From Veronia pacifica (GTDB lineage: Bacteria; Pseudomonadota; Gammaproteobacteria; Enterobacterales; Vibrionaceae), in assembly GCF_001707825.1 (NCBI RefSeq), contig NZ_LYBM01000043.1, forward strand, positions 1 through 41,825: a stretch of DNA of 41,825 nucleotides. The letters run 5' to 3'. Position 1 is the first letter of the stretch. The number at the start of each line of letters is the position of its first letter. A program made the translations under genes and the position numbers. Under the pieces are notes generated by a model. The model was not told where the DNA came from, searched no databases, and was given only the letters and a program-made list of their open reading frames with translations. Of the stretch, positions 27,044-36,733 are shown piece after piece.

Positions 27044-30000
27044 ATGAGCGTTAAACGTTTTCAGCGATACACAGGAAAGCCCTATCTTAAAGGCATTGTT
27101 GCAAAAGTTGGGATGGCAATGGCCATTATGACTATTTTGGTCACCGTGATATCCGCCTCAAGTTATGTCATGTTGAAAGATGCCAGCCAAGACACCCATG
27201 ACGCCAGTCGCAGAGTTATTTTTCTCTCTCTCATGTCTTCCTCATTGGTCAGGTTCTCTGCAGAAATGAATACGGCGCTGGTCAGATATTCCATCGGTGA
27301 CGCCGAGAGTGCTGATGTATTTAGAGCGCGTAAAAAGAGTTTCGAATTGGCGTTGCAAGACTTAAAAGCGGAATATGCTAATGAGGCTGTTCCTCTGCAA
27401 CACATTGAGAAAGTGTTTAATACCTACGTGAAAGAGGCAGAGGAAACGGTTATAAAACTGTTCAACCCAAAATCTGAGCAATGGGTAAACGAACAACAGA
27501 ATTTAATAAAATCTAATATTGTCGAAAAAATTCGGTTTCACATAAGAGAAATAGCTGCGCCGTTGGACGTAGCCAATAAAGATCAAGTTCGACAGAAACT
27601 CTACCTTGATGAGTTGTTAATGCAGTCTGAAGGCATCTTTAACATCATAGGCTCACATATTAATGGCAGCCCGACCAGTAAACGGAATGCCGCGCAAACC
27701 AACGCCGATTTTTATCATTATCTCGGCCTTTATCAGGGGGCATTCGGCAGCACCCCTGATTTAGAGGCGATTGTGAAACTTTATGAGCAACTGAATAAAA
27801 ACGCTAACCAAATCTTCGATGCCTACGACCCCAGTGGGAAGTCGAAAGTTATTGCAGCGTCTAATGCGCTAACCAAAAACGCTTATGGCGAATTGATAGA
27901 AAGCCTCACTTCGCTGTCCGAAGACAATAGTACCATCGCTGTGGATACCCTGAGTGATCAGCAGAAAATACTAAAAACCAATCAGACATCCTTTCTTGCA
28001 CTCTTTGGAATTATCGCATTTGCCAGTGTTGTCATTACGTTATCTGTATATCGCAATGTCACCAGACCTATCGCAAAGCTGGCAGACACCATGTTCCAAC
28101 TTTCTCAGGGTAACACTGAGATACCTATTATGTTTCGGGATCGTCGTGATGAAGTCGGACAAATCTCTTTTGCCCTTAGTTTGTTCCGTGACCATATCAT
28201 TTCCCGGAACCAAGCTCGCGAGCAACTTGTTTATCAGAAAGAAAGAGCTGAATCAGCTTCTATCGCCAAGGCACAGTTTCTTGCTGCTATGAGTCATGAA
28301 ATCCGCACTCCAATGAATGGTGTCATTGGGATGATTGATATCCTCAGGCGTTCAAATCTTGATGCAACCCAACTCGGGCTTGCTAATACTGTCCGGGAAT
28401 CCGCACTGACCTTGCTTGGTATTATTAATGACATTCTTGATTTTTCCCGCATTGAGGCGGGCAAGATGAGTCTCGATAAAGTCCCTTTTTACATACGAAG
28501 TATTGCTGAACAAGTGATGGACAACTTTGCCGCTGAAGCGATGAGCAAAAACGTCAAGCTAGCACTTTATGTTGATACCAATATTCCAGATAACCTCCTT
28601 GGCGACCCAATCAGAATTAAGCAGATACTATTTAACCTCATAGGTAATGGAATAAAGTTCTCTAGCCGTAAAGAACAAAGCGGCATGGTGCAGGTATGGA
28701 TATTCCTTGAAAATTCGGACGAGAATGACTCACACGCAGACATTAAAATTGAGGTGAGAGACAATGGTATTGGCATCAGCAAAGAAAAATTGGCAGCAAT
28801 ATTCCAACCTTTTACTCAGGCTGAGTTTTCTACCACTCGTCGCTATGGCGGTTCAGGCTTAGGGCTGGCGATATCAAGAAATATCATCAATATGCTAAAC
28901 GGCGATATCTCTGTTTCCAGTGAAGAGGGATTCGGAACCAGCTTCACGGTAAATTTCGCCTTGGAGAGGTCGCAAGAAACTGCACCTGCTGACTATGTTG
29001 CATCGTACAAGGAACAAGTGAATGGCCTTGAGGGTTTTGTGATTATCGATACGCTTAACTCCGGTCCTCTGCACACCATGGTTAACAAGTACCTTAATCA
29101 TATCGGCCTCGAGCCCAGAACAATCCCAATTCATCAGTTAGCAAGAGATCCGCATTCATTTGATAATGACAAAAAATACATTATTGTTTGTGATGACTAT
29201 CTATTCACTAAAAACCAGCTTGAATATGCAAAAAATACCGATCTTCGGTATCTAGAAATGGATACGCGCCTCCCCGTCCATAAGTACGGCGCAACCGATG
29301 TTTTTTCTATTCATGCCTCTCCTCTAAAGCTGACATTACTGATAAACGGTCTGCTTATTTGTGCTGGGATTAAATCTCCAGACTTTCCGGTATTTCACAG
29401 ACAACAAAAAGAATCCCTCAAACAACCAGCGCTCATTAATAAAGGGCATATCTTGGTAGCAGAAGATAATCTGACTAATCAGGTCGTTATTGAAAAGCAG
29501 TTAAATTATCTTGGCTACAAAGTGACCATGACAGAAAACGGCGTTGAAGCAGAACAAGCTTACCGTAAAGATGAATTCGACATTGTGCTGACTGACTGCC
29601 ATATGCCCGAAATGGACGGCTATGAGCTGACCCGTCGACTCCGCGAGATACAAAAAGGAGATGGTATACGAGTCCCTGTCATTGCTTTAACTGCAAACGT
29701 TTTAGTCGGTGAGGCGGATAAGTGCTTCGAAGCTGGAATGGATGACTTTATTAGTAAACCTGTTGAGATGGGCGATATAGAAGGTGTACTTGACAAGTGG
29801 CTACAAAATGAGGGAGCGTCCGCCGACGACACACCAAACCCCATAGATACGGATGTTCCCTCATCCCTATTAAAACCCGGTTTGTCAGATAAGGACATGG
29901 AAAAGTTTCGGCTCAGAGCCAATGTACTTGAAAAACTATTCTGGGGTGATGAAGCGACATATCTCGCCGTTCTGAATGAATTTAATAAACATTGTGTACC

Positions 30001-30265
30001 AGAGTTGTCAGGTTTATCCGAATCCGACCCGCCATTTAATTTTGAAGAAATCAAACAAGCTGCGCATAAGCTAAAAACGTCTACCAGCAGTGTGGGGGCT
30101 GACCACCTATCACAACTATGCCAGAAAATAGAGATTGCATGCCGAGAGGAGTCGCCCGATACGCTGGCATTACTGAGTGAACTTAAAAGGGATTTGCCAA
30201 CCTGTCTGAGGATTATTGAAGATCGGCGTTTAAACCTCGAAAAGTCCGTAGGTAGCCAAGACTGA
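27044..30265 (+). CDS. Hybrid sensor histidine kinase with receiver and Hpt domains
   Basis: 1,073-residue inner-membrane phosphorelay protein. Order: membrane helix about 16-45, a helical periplasmic sensor about 46-310, second helix about 313-336, HAMP linker about 336-390, HisKA dimerisation domain with the phosphorylated H418 in MSHEIRTPMNGVIGM, HATPase_c (RDNGIGIS, GGSGLGLAISRNI), a degenerate receiver-like segment about 660-780 lacking an obvious phosphoacceptor, a good receiver with D851 in VLTDCHMPEMDGYE and the KP motif in ISKPVE, and a C-terminal Hpt domain with H1008 in AAHKLKTSTSSVGA. The layout resembles TorS/ArcB/BarA-type kinases. The ligand is unknown. No response regulator gene is adjacent, so the output is elsewhere; the next gene encodes a CheX-like protein. 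Confidence 0.93.
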   Translation: MSVKRFQRYTGKPYLKGIVAKVGMAMAIMTILVTVISASSYVMLKDASQDTHDASRRVIFLSLMSSSLVRFSAEMNTALVRYSIGDAESADVFRARKKSFELALQDLKAEYANEAVPLQHIEKVFNTYVKEAEETVIKLFNPKSEQWVNEQQNLIKSNIVEKIRFHIREIAAPLDVANKDQVRQKLYLDELLMQSEGIFNIIGSHINGSPTSKRNAAQTNADFYHYLGLYQGAFGSTPDLEAIVKLYEQLNKNANQIFDAYDPSGKSKVIAASNALTKNAYGELIESLTSLSEDNSTIAVDTLSDQQKILKTNQTSFLALFGIIAFASVVITLSVYRNVTRPIAKLADTMFQLSQGNTEIPIMFRDRRDEVGQISFALSLFRDHIISRNQAREQLVYQKERAESASIAKAQFLAAMSHEIRTPMNGVIGMIDILRRSNLDATQLGLANTVRESALTLLGIINDILDFSRIEAGKMSLDKVPFYIRSIAEQVMDNFAAEAMSKNVKLALYVDTNIPDNLLGDPIRIKQILFNLIGNGIKFSSRKEQSGMVQVWIFLENSDENDSHADIKIEVRDNGIGISKEKLAAIFQPFTQAEFSTTRRYGGSGLGLAISRNIINMLNGDISVSSEEGFGTSFTVNFALERSQETAPADYVASYKEQVNGLEGFVIIDTLNSGPLHTMVNKYLNHIGLEPRTIPIHQLARDPHSFDNDKKYIIVCDDYLFTKNQLEYAKNTDLRYLEMDTRLPVHKYGATDVFSIHASPLKLTLLINGLLICAGIKSPDFPVFHRQQKESLKQPALINKGHILVAEDNLTNQVVIEKQLNYLGYKVTMTENGVEAEQAYRKDEFDIVLTDCHMPEMDGYELTRRLREIQKGDGIRVPVIALTANVLVGEADKCFEAGMDDFISKPVEMGDIEGVLDKWLQNEGASADDTPNPIDTDVPSSLLKPGLSDKDMEKFRLRANVLEKLFWGDEATYLAVLNEFNKHCVPELSGLSESDPPFNFEEIKQAAHKLKTSTSSVGADHLSQLCQKIEIACREESPDTLALLSELKRDLPTCLRIIEDRRLNLEKSVGSQD

Positions 30266-30410
30266 TTTTTGACCTTGTGTTTGATGCAAAAGACTTTTTT
30301 GGAATGTCATTCCGTTAAATTCTTGCATAAAAAATAATCTTGTTATTAAGCACATTCTATTTTTTAGTGCCAAACTAGCTAGTGTTGCTTACTGACTTGC
30401 GGATGCGACC

Positions 30411-31088
30411 ATGACAAAAAAAACGATTTTGACCTCAGATGATATATTGCTCAAACTCTGTCAGTCCGTTACTGATGTACTGACAAAAGGAACAAACTCG
30501 AGTGTTACCCACTCGGCATTTGTTCAAAAAATAGACAAAACAAGTTTGAAACCAGACATTGGTTGTTTCGTCCTGTTTGAAGGTGGTTTCTCCGGTCTTG
30601 TGGTGATCAATTTTGATGCTAAAGCGGCGCTGGAAATCTATCAAAAATATATGCTGACAATGGGAATCCCAAAAGAGGAACTGACAACCATTCATACTGC
30701 AGATGAAGTTGGCGATGTATTGGGTGAACTAATGAATCAAATGCTAGGCGACTTTTCTGGCAAAGTGCAACGCTCCCTTCATACCAGCATCACTCAGAAC
30801 CAGCCAAAAATGATGACGTTTAACAAGAAGATCAGCGTGACTATCGATGGGCATGTCGATAAACCAGCATCACGGCGAGTGAGCTTCATCACCGAAGAGT
30901 GCCACAACTTTTACTTAGAGTTTGCGGTCGAGGACACTGAGTTTATTCAGCTGGAACCCTTTAAAACAGAGAAAGTGGTCGATCCTGATACGATCCTTGA
31001 AGAGGAAGTTGCCAAGCATCTTGCCGAAACGAAACCAGCACCTAGAAGACGAACAAAACGCACGACAACAAAAGCCAAAACGTCGTGA
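30411..31088 (+). CDS. DUF3334 protein, CheX/CheC-like phosphatase fold
   Basis: 225 residues. The core resembles CheC/CheX/FliY phosphatases: the segment DEVGDVLGELMNQMLGDFSG contains the E-x-x-N signature (E106, N109) followed by G, the catalytic pair that dephosphorylates receiver proteins in CheX. Other blocks are CFVLFEGGFSGLVVINFDAKAALEIY and ISVTIDGHVDKPASRR. The C-terminal 30 residues are basic and Lys/Arg/Thr-rich (RRRTKRTTTKAKTS), perhaps an RNA- or membrane-contact tail. The family DUF3334 is known to me only as conserved in vibrios and relatives. It follows the hybrid kinase by 145 bases, same strand, suggesting but not proving a link. Confidence 0.85.
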   Translation: MTKKTILTSDDILLKLCQSVTDVLTKGTNSSVTHSAFVQKIDKTSLKPDIGCFVLFEGGFSGLVVINFDAKAALEIYQKYMLTMGIPKEELTTIHTADEVGDVLGELMNQMLGDFSGKVQRSLHTSITQNQPKMMTFNKKISVTIDGHVDKPASRRVSFITEECHNFYLEFAVEDTEFIQLEPFKTEKVVDPDTILEEEVAKHLAETKPAPRRRTKRTTTKAKTS

Positions 31089-31118
31089 CCAAATTAGCAG
31101 TAAGCAAACTTTTTAGTG

Positions 31119-31157
31119 CGCCGTGTTAGCTCTGATTTTAAAATCTGGCATACGGCG
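31119..31157. repeat. Nested hairpin between convergent genes
   Basis: Outer stem CGCCGT (31119-31124) / ACGGCG (31152-31157) encloses the palindrome GATTTTAAAATC (31134-31145). It lies between the DUF3334 and RND genes. No T run follows on either strand, so a terminator role is possible but not clear. Confidence 0.45.
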
Positions 31158-31158
31158 T

Positions 31159-34100
31159 TCACGCGTTGCTCTTCTGGTCACTGCCAACCGTCGGCATCAT
31201 CCGAACATCTTGCCAAATCAAAAATGAACAGGGCACCAGAATCAAACTGACCAAAGTTGCAAATAACACCGCAAACGCCAGCGACACAGCCATAGGTATA
31301 ACAAATTGCGCCTGCAAACTGCTCTCAAACATAATCGGGAGCAAACCAACGAATGTTGTTATTGACGTCAGTGTAATAGCCCTGAACCGCTTACAACCAG
31401 CTTCCACCACCGCACTTTCTAAGCTATGTCCTTTTTTAATGTATCGATTAATAAAGTCCATTATCACGAGAGAGTCGTTGATCACGACACCCGCGGCCGC
31501 AACAAGTCCAAACGTTGACATCATATTGATATCCATATCTAGAACAATATGGACCCAGATAGGCAGAATAAAACTAAAGGGAATAACAAGCATAATGATG
31601 ATGGGCTGGGCATAGCTCCGAAGTGGCACCGCGAGCAGGATATAGACGGCCATCATACCAACCACAAAAAATATCGCCTGCTCTTTCTGCGCATCGGCTT
31701 CTTTATTGACCTCTCCGTTAAGGGTCACGTTAACATCAGGAAAAGCATTTTTAACGCTTGGAATAACCCCTTCTTTGAGAGTATTGAAAAAGTCATCTGC
31801 TGTTATCAGCTCCTCATCCAGAGAGCCAAATATATAAACGCTTCTTTCGCCCTTCTCTCTCCTGATCTCACTGAGGCCAGGTTTTAACTCTATCTTGGCT
31901 ATATCACCAAGCATTACCTGTTTCCCTTGAGGCGTTTTGATCACCGTATACGCCAGTGATGAAACAGCTTCACGGGTATGCTTGGGATATCGGACAACTA
32001 CCCTGACGTCTTCACCATATCTCGAAATCCTCTGTGCGATTCCTCCATAAAAGCCATGCCCCACTTGAGAAGCAATTGTCGATAAATCTAACCCTAATTT
32101 ATAGGCTATCGGCAAAAGTGTCAGGCGTAATTCCTGGCTACCTAAGTCAAGTGTGGATGACACATCAAATACACCTGTTTGCGGTCTCAGCAAGGCCATA
32201 ACGGCAGAAGCCGCCTGGTTAAGTTGGCTGACATCTTGACCAGTCAGAGAAATGCCGATGTCATGTAGGTTGTCCTCTCCAGCAAAACTATCAACGATAA
32301 ATAACGACCTTACACCGGGGTATATTGGTAATTCCTCTCGCCATCTCCGGGATAAATCAAAAGTTGATACTGGCCTTTTTTTATCGTCAACCAATTTAAT
32401 GATCATGACTCCCGTGTTTCTATTTAAATTCATTGACAAGATCTCACTGATCATTTTCTGCCCGTACTCACTCTCGATGCCATGATCGATCTGCTTTATT
32501 CGGGTTTCAATGTCTTTGAGTACCTCCACCATTTGCTCACCAGAGGTATTTTTATTCATATGAATATGAATAGAGGGAAAGTCTTGAGGTACTTTTGGAA
32601 TAAGCGCTGACCTGACATATCCATAGTTGAACATGGCCCATGTCAGACACATCGCACACAAGAATGCAGAGACAATTGTCCACCGGAAATTGACACAGCA
32701 TAATATGAAGCGACGATATGGCCCGTTGACCAAGCGTTGGAAAGCGCTGTTAAACTGCTGTCGATACTTATTAGGTTTATTAACAGTGACTGAGGTCTGT
32801 GCAAGGTTTGATGGTAAAATAAGTTTCGATTGCAATAAGCTAAAAAGTAAACAAAAAATTGATACTGCAGCAATTTCAAAAAAATAAAGTTGACCTGAAC
32901 CTGACGCGAATAAAAAAGGAACAAACATAGCGACTGTGGTCAACACACCAAATATGGCCGGCGTTGCAACTCGCTCAACACCCCGAATAACAATGTCTGT
33001 TCCGTGTTTACCCGGGCTATGCTCTTGCTCGTTACTCACGCTTTCACTAATAATGATTGCGTTGTCGACAACAATGCCCAGCACCATAATAAACGCAAAC
33101 AAACTGATCACATTCAGACTGATACCCACGAAGTACATGAGTATGACAGCACCAAAAAAACTGACTGGTAACCCAAGCATTGCCCATACTGCTAATCTGA
33201 CATTCAAAAAAATTGCCAGCATTAATCCAACTAACAGTGCTCCCTCAAGTAGGTTGTTTAACATCATTTCCAATCGCTCGTTGAGATAATAGGTCATATC
33301 GAGCACAGCCTTTATCTCTATTCCCGGCGGTAAATCAGGGTTCTTTTGTTCGATGAATTGCCGAACGGCATTGGCAACTTTCACCATGTTTTCATTATCA
33401 GTAGCATTTACCGTAATATTTATCGCGTTCGCACCAGAGAACTTAAAGTGCCTCTCTCTCTCGGTGAATCCATCTTTAATTACTGCAATATCCTGAAGGA
33501 GAAGCTCACCACCATTTGCACCAAGCTTCACGGGTATGTCACCAAAATCTTTCCCTTCGTAATACTGGTTTTCAATCCGAACCGATAAATCGCCACTCGC
33601 TGTAACAATATGCCCGGCCGATAGATTGGCAGAGAATCTCTTAATTGCTTCGCTGATCGATGAAAGAGTCAAGTTGTATTGCCTGAGCACGGTAGGATCA
33701 ATTTCAAAAGCAATTTCAAATTCAGGGGTTCTCACCACAACATCAGACACCATTGTCAATTGCCTCAATTCATTGCCTACATTCGTTGCAATGGGGACAA
33801 GCTCTGGCAAAGGAACGTCACCCGTTACCACCAATTCCATCACCAGATGATCGATCTTGCCTTGAGAGACAACTGTTGATTCGAGACCCTCAGGAAAGCC
33901 TGTAATCGCATCGACTCTTTCTTTAATACGATAAACCATATCTTCAGGCGGGGTCTTACTGTCTATCTTGAGTGAAATATGACCTAAACCCCGCTTAGCG
34001 GTAGTAAGAGAGTCTGTAATACCCGGCAAATCAATCAGCGTGTTTTCTATTTTTTCGAGTACCAAGCTCTCTAATTCTTCAGGAGACGCTCCGGGGAAGG

Positions 34101-34272
34101 TGGCGTAAATGTTGACGAATTCGTCTTTTTTGTTGGGGTAAATCTGCCTCTGGATGTCGATGAAACACAACGCGCCAATCACGACAAGAAATATCGCCAT
34201 TAGGTTTGATGCTACTGAGTTGTTAGCAAAATAATATATAATGCCGCGACGTTGGGGAGCACTTTTATTCAC
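31159..34272 (-). CDS. RND-family efflux pump, inner-membrane subunit
   Basis: Proton-driven RND transporter of the AcrB/HAE1-like group, about 1,037 residues, with the usual duplicated plan of one helix, a large periplasmic loop (about 35-330), five more helices, then the same again. The fourth helix carries LGIVVDNAIIISESV, so the first of the two aspartates of the proton relay is present but the second is N. In the second half the helix after the loop reads AAGVVINDSLVIMDF, without the lysine of AcrB. The frame is open to a TTG at 34287, but GTG 34272 (MNKSAPQRRG), with GAGGGG 8 bases upstream, is the likely start. It follows the adaptor gene by 41 bases, or 26 to the alternative start. 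No TolC-like gene is nearby. Confidence 0.92.
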   Translation of the reverse strand: MNKSAPQRRGIIYYFANNSVASNLMAIFLVVIGALCFIDIQRQIYPNKKDEFVNIYATFPGASPEELESLVLEKIENTLIDLPGITDSLTTAKRGLGHISLKIDSKTPPEDMVYRIKERVDAITGFPEGLESTVVSQGKIDHLVMELVVTGDVPLPELVPIATNVGNELRQLTMVSDVVVRTPEFEIAFEIDPTVLRQYNLTLSSISEAIKRFSANLSAGHIVTASGDLSVRIENQYYEGKDFGDIPVKLGANGGELLLQDIAVIKDGFTERERHFKFSGANAINITVNATDNENMVKVANAVRQFIEQKNPDLPPGIEIKAVLDMTYYLNERLEMMLNNLLEGALLVGLMLAIFLNVRLAVWAMLGLPVSFFGAVILMYFVGISLNVISLFAFIMVLGIVVDNAIIISESVSNEQEHSPGKHGTDIVIRGVERVATPAIFGVLTTVAMFVPFLFASGSGQLYFFEIAAVSIFCLLFSLLQSKLILPSNLAQTSVTVNKPNKYRQQFNSAFQRLVNGPYRRFILCCVNFRWTIVSAFLCAMCLTWAMFNYGYVRSALIPKVPQDFPSIHIHMNKNTSGEQMVEVLKDIETRIKQIDHGIESEYGQKMISEILSMNLNRNTGVMIIKLVDDKKRPVSTFDLSRRWREELPIYPGVRSLFIVDSFAGEDNLHDIGISLTGQDVSQLNQAASAVMALLRPQTGVFDVSSTLDLGSQELRLTLLPIAYKLGLDLSTIASQVGHGFYGGIAQRISRYGEDVRVVVRYPKHTREAVSSLAYTVIKTPQGKQVMLGDIAKIELKPGLSEIRREKGERSVYIFGSLDEELITADDFFNTLKEGVIPSVKNAFPDVNVTLNGEVNKEADAQKEQAIFFVVGMMAVYILLAVPLRSYAQPIIIMLVIPFSFILPIWVHIVLDMDINMMSTFGLVAAAGVVINDSLVIMDFINRYIKKGHSLESAVVEAGCKRFRAITLTSITTFVGLLPIMFESSLQAQFVIPMAVSLAFAVLFATLVSLILVPCSFLIWQDVRMMPTVGSDQKSNA

Positions 34273-34313
34273 TTTCCTACCCCTCAAGATTAATCATGTC
34301 GTCCACAACATTT

Positions 34314-35453
34314 CTAGAACGTTATTTTCGTCTTGATGTCGACGGGAGTTCCATTTTCAGGGTAGTCAGGGACGGATAAAACAATCTGATCCTGATGCTC
34401 AAACTCCCCTTTCACAAAAACATATTGCCCTCTCTGTCTTATGATTTTCGTCATCCTTGTAGCCAGCTTATGCTCTTTATTCACTACCCAGATATTGTCA
34501 TTTTTGACCAAGTCTTGCCTCAGCTTGTATACCTGATCAAGCGTAGTCCCCTTAAAATCAACTTTTACAAACGAACCAAATTTAACAACTGGTTTATTCG
34601 TTTTAAGCCCATAGGGATCATCAAGACGAACCACCAGACTTGTCATTCGAGTCTCTGAATCAATCGTGCCTAAATCTCTGATAATCTGACCTGTTCTTTT
34701 TACATCTCGGGCAATATCTCTCAGTGTCACGGATGCAAGAAGACCAGCCACATTAGATGGCAAAAATGGGGCATCAAAGCCAGCAATGGGGATATGGATT
34801 TCTGCTCGCTCAATGTTGTCAAGAATGGCAAGGGGTGTACCAGCAACCACATATTGCCCTACCCCTATGTGCTTAGCGACAACCAAAGCATCAAAAGGGG
34901 CAACAACATTACAGTGCGTCAAATCTCTTTTTGCACGATTAAGTAAGGAGAGTGCCGACTTCACTTTAGCTTCTGCGGTTAGCAGTTGCGGTTTACGAAG
35001 GAACAAGTCTGTGACTTTATTTTTGTTCATTCTTCTGGCCTGTCTTGCCGCCACTCTAGCCAAGGCTCTCTCTTTTATTAGTGCAGCCTCCGCAGACACC
35101 AGCCCCGCTTCTGCTTCTGAAAGTGCAGCAAGATAATTACCCTTATCCAGAGAGAACAACACTTCACCACGCTTGATGATACCCCCGACAGAAAACTTTT
35201 TATTTCGGCTGGTCACTGTTCCTGACACTTGAGAAGATAGCTGTGTGGTTTCAAAAGATTTAACTTCGCCATAACTGGTCAAATCAACTTGGTAACGTAT
35301 TGGTAAAAGTGGTGCAGCGGTGACAGATAGCGTCTCTTCTTTTTTATCTTTTTGTACTTTGTTCGGCGCATTTTCAGCAATCGCGACGTAACCCACGCAG
35401 CTTGCGAGAAACACCACGAATGGAAGAAGATATCGAAAATGTCTGGTAGACAT
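34314..35453 (-). CDS. RND efflux adaptor (membrane fusion protein)
   Basis: Periplasmic adaptor linking the RND pump to an outer-membrane channel. 379 residues. The N-terminus has a signal sequence whose hydrophobic stretch contains LASC, a possible lipobox (C19), though hydrophobic residues continue after it, so a transmembrane anchor is also possible. A lipoyl half-motif precedes the Ala/Glu/Arg/Lys-rich coiled-coil hairpin (about 115-175), then the second lipoyl half with NVVAPFDALVVAKHIGVGQYVVAGTPL, typical of the family, followed by beta-barrel domains. First gene of a two-gene minus-strand operon with the pump. Confidence 0.92.
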   Translation of the reverse strand: MSTRHFRYLLPFVVFLASCVGYVAIAENAPNKVQKDKKEETLSVTAAPLLPIRYQVDLTSYGEVKSFETTQLSSQVSGTVTSRNKKFSVGGIIKRGEVLFSLDKGNYLAALSEAEAGLVSAEAALIKERALARVAARQARRMNKNKVTDLFLRKPQLLTAEAKVKSALSLLNRAKRDLTHCNVVAPFDALVVAKHIGVGQYVVAGTPLAILDNIERAEIHIPIAGFDAPFLPSNVAGLLASVTLRDIARDVKRTGQIIRDLGTIDSETRMTSLVVRLDDPYGLKTNKPVVKFGSFVKVDFKGTTLDQVYKLRQDLVKNDNIWVVNKEHKLATRMTKIIRQRGQYVFVKGEFEHQDQIVLSVPDYPENGTPVDIKTKITF

Positions 35454-35983
35454 ATTTTAACCCACATAAATAAAACTCTGATTTTAATATCTTTATTCCA
35501 CCTATTACGTGGATGAAATATTAATACATGCTATCGAGTAATGAGATTATATTTTCTGACTAACTGTGAAGTAGTTTAAAACGGGCGGGCTTCGAAGGGT
35601 AATCAAAAAGCAAAACATAAAATCCATCCTTAAATACAGAATCCACTAAATAAAAATCAACACTGCTATCTTTATTATTTAAATCGTTTAAAACAAAAAA
35701 ATAAAAAAAACACAAGAGAAAGTCTAAAACCAATATTAAAAATCAGAATGAAAAGCATTCATTCCTTTGTCTATGAAAAAGTTAGCACCTGAAATGAGTA
35801 AGTCGTGTCACGAAAATAATACTCAATAAGCTATACGAAAATTAACCGCACATCATTAATCACTAACATATTGAATATATATGCTTTACAATGGAATTCA
35901 CTAAGGAAAGTTATATGAAAATAACCCCAATGATATGTGAAAATAATCACTGGGGTTAGCTAAAAATAGATATATTTCTAGTG
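35454..35983. other. AT-rich region between mipA-like and RND operons
   Basis: 530 bases, both flanking genes on the minus strand. It should hold the promoter of the RND operon at its left part (near 35500) and the terminator of the mipA-like gene (35922-35958). Nothing else recognised. Confidence 0.5.
35922..35958 (-). terminator. Likely intrinsic terminator after the mipA-like gene
   Basis: TAACCCCA (35922-35929) pairs with TGGGGTTA (35951-35958), with an inner GAT/ATC pairing. On the minus strand it is followed by a T-rich stretch ATTTTC. Confidence 0.7.
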
Positions 35984-36733
35984 TTAGTCGCCAAAGCTGT
36001 AGACAACACCAAGACTGGTTGCTATGCCAAAGCGTTGGCGGACAAGCGGGCTCTCTGTATCATGATAATTGAGCTTCACTTTACCCAGGATGTTCCAATT
36101 TGGAAAAACCTCGTACAAGCCGGTGATGCCTGTTTTGAATGAACGTGTGTTTGATTCGGTGAAAGCTTTTAAACCTGAAGCCGCTGCTTCTGCGGCAGAA
36201 ATGCCATAGAGGTGGTTTGACAGCTTTTTATCTCTAAAATCTGCACCGACAAAAGGGGAAATAGATAAGCCATCAATAGGTAATTCAAACGCTCTTGCTA
36301 AGTAAAGCTGAAGCTCATACCCATCATGCTGACTAGTAACATCATGAAGTAACGTGATACGGGCACCAACAGTTCCAAAAGTGACACCCAATTCTCCGCT
36401 GGCATCTCGCTCTTTTATCCCTTTCGGTAACGTTGTTACGTCTTCAGATACCTCGGCGAATCGCCAGTTACCCGATAACCCAACATAAGGTAAAACAGAA
36501 ACATTGAATAATGTTCCCTCTACAAAACCAAATTCACCATTATAAAAAGTACTTGGTGATAAACGAAACTTTGCTTTGTTATCGGCAGAATATACTGATT
36601 TATCGGCAACCGCGCTAACGCCAATAAAGCCATAATCGTAAAACTTACCGTCTTCCGGCTTTTCGAAGAAGGCATATGAAGGCACTGACGCCATAGACAT
36701 AGCGCCCACAAGTAACACCCCAAACTTTTTCAT
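35984..36733 (-). CDS. MipA/OmpV-family outer membrane protein
   Basis: 249 residues with a signal peptide (MKKFGVLLVGAMSMASVPSYA, cleavage likely after SYA) and a beta-barrel of alternating aromatic strands: YDYGFIGVSAVADKSVY, FVEGTLFNVSVLPYVGLSG, LGVTFGTVGARITLLHDVTSQHDG (DVT/S-H-G motif common in the family), ISPFVGADFRDKKLSNHLYGIS and a C-terminus GVVYSFGD. Families of this type include MipA scaffolds and vibrio OmpV. The ORF also opens at GTG 36736, but ATG 36733 with GGGGAG 6 bases upstream is better. Function not established; adjacent genes give no hint. Confidence 0.88.
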   Translation of the reverse strand: MKKFGVLLVGAMSMASVPSYAFFEKPEDGKFYDYGFIGVSAVADKSVYSADNKAKFRLSPSTFYNGEFGFVEGTLFNVSVLPYVGLSGNWRFAEVSEDVTTLPKGIKERDASGELGVTFGTVGARITLLHDVTSQHDGYELQLYLARAFELPIDGLSISPFVGADFRDKKLSNHLYGISAAEAAASGLKAFTESNTRSFKTGITGLYEVFPNWNILGKVKLNYHDTESPLVRQRFGIATSLGVVYSFGD

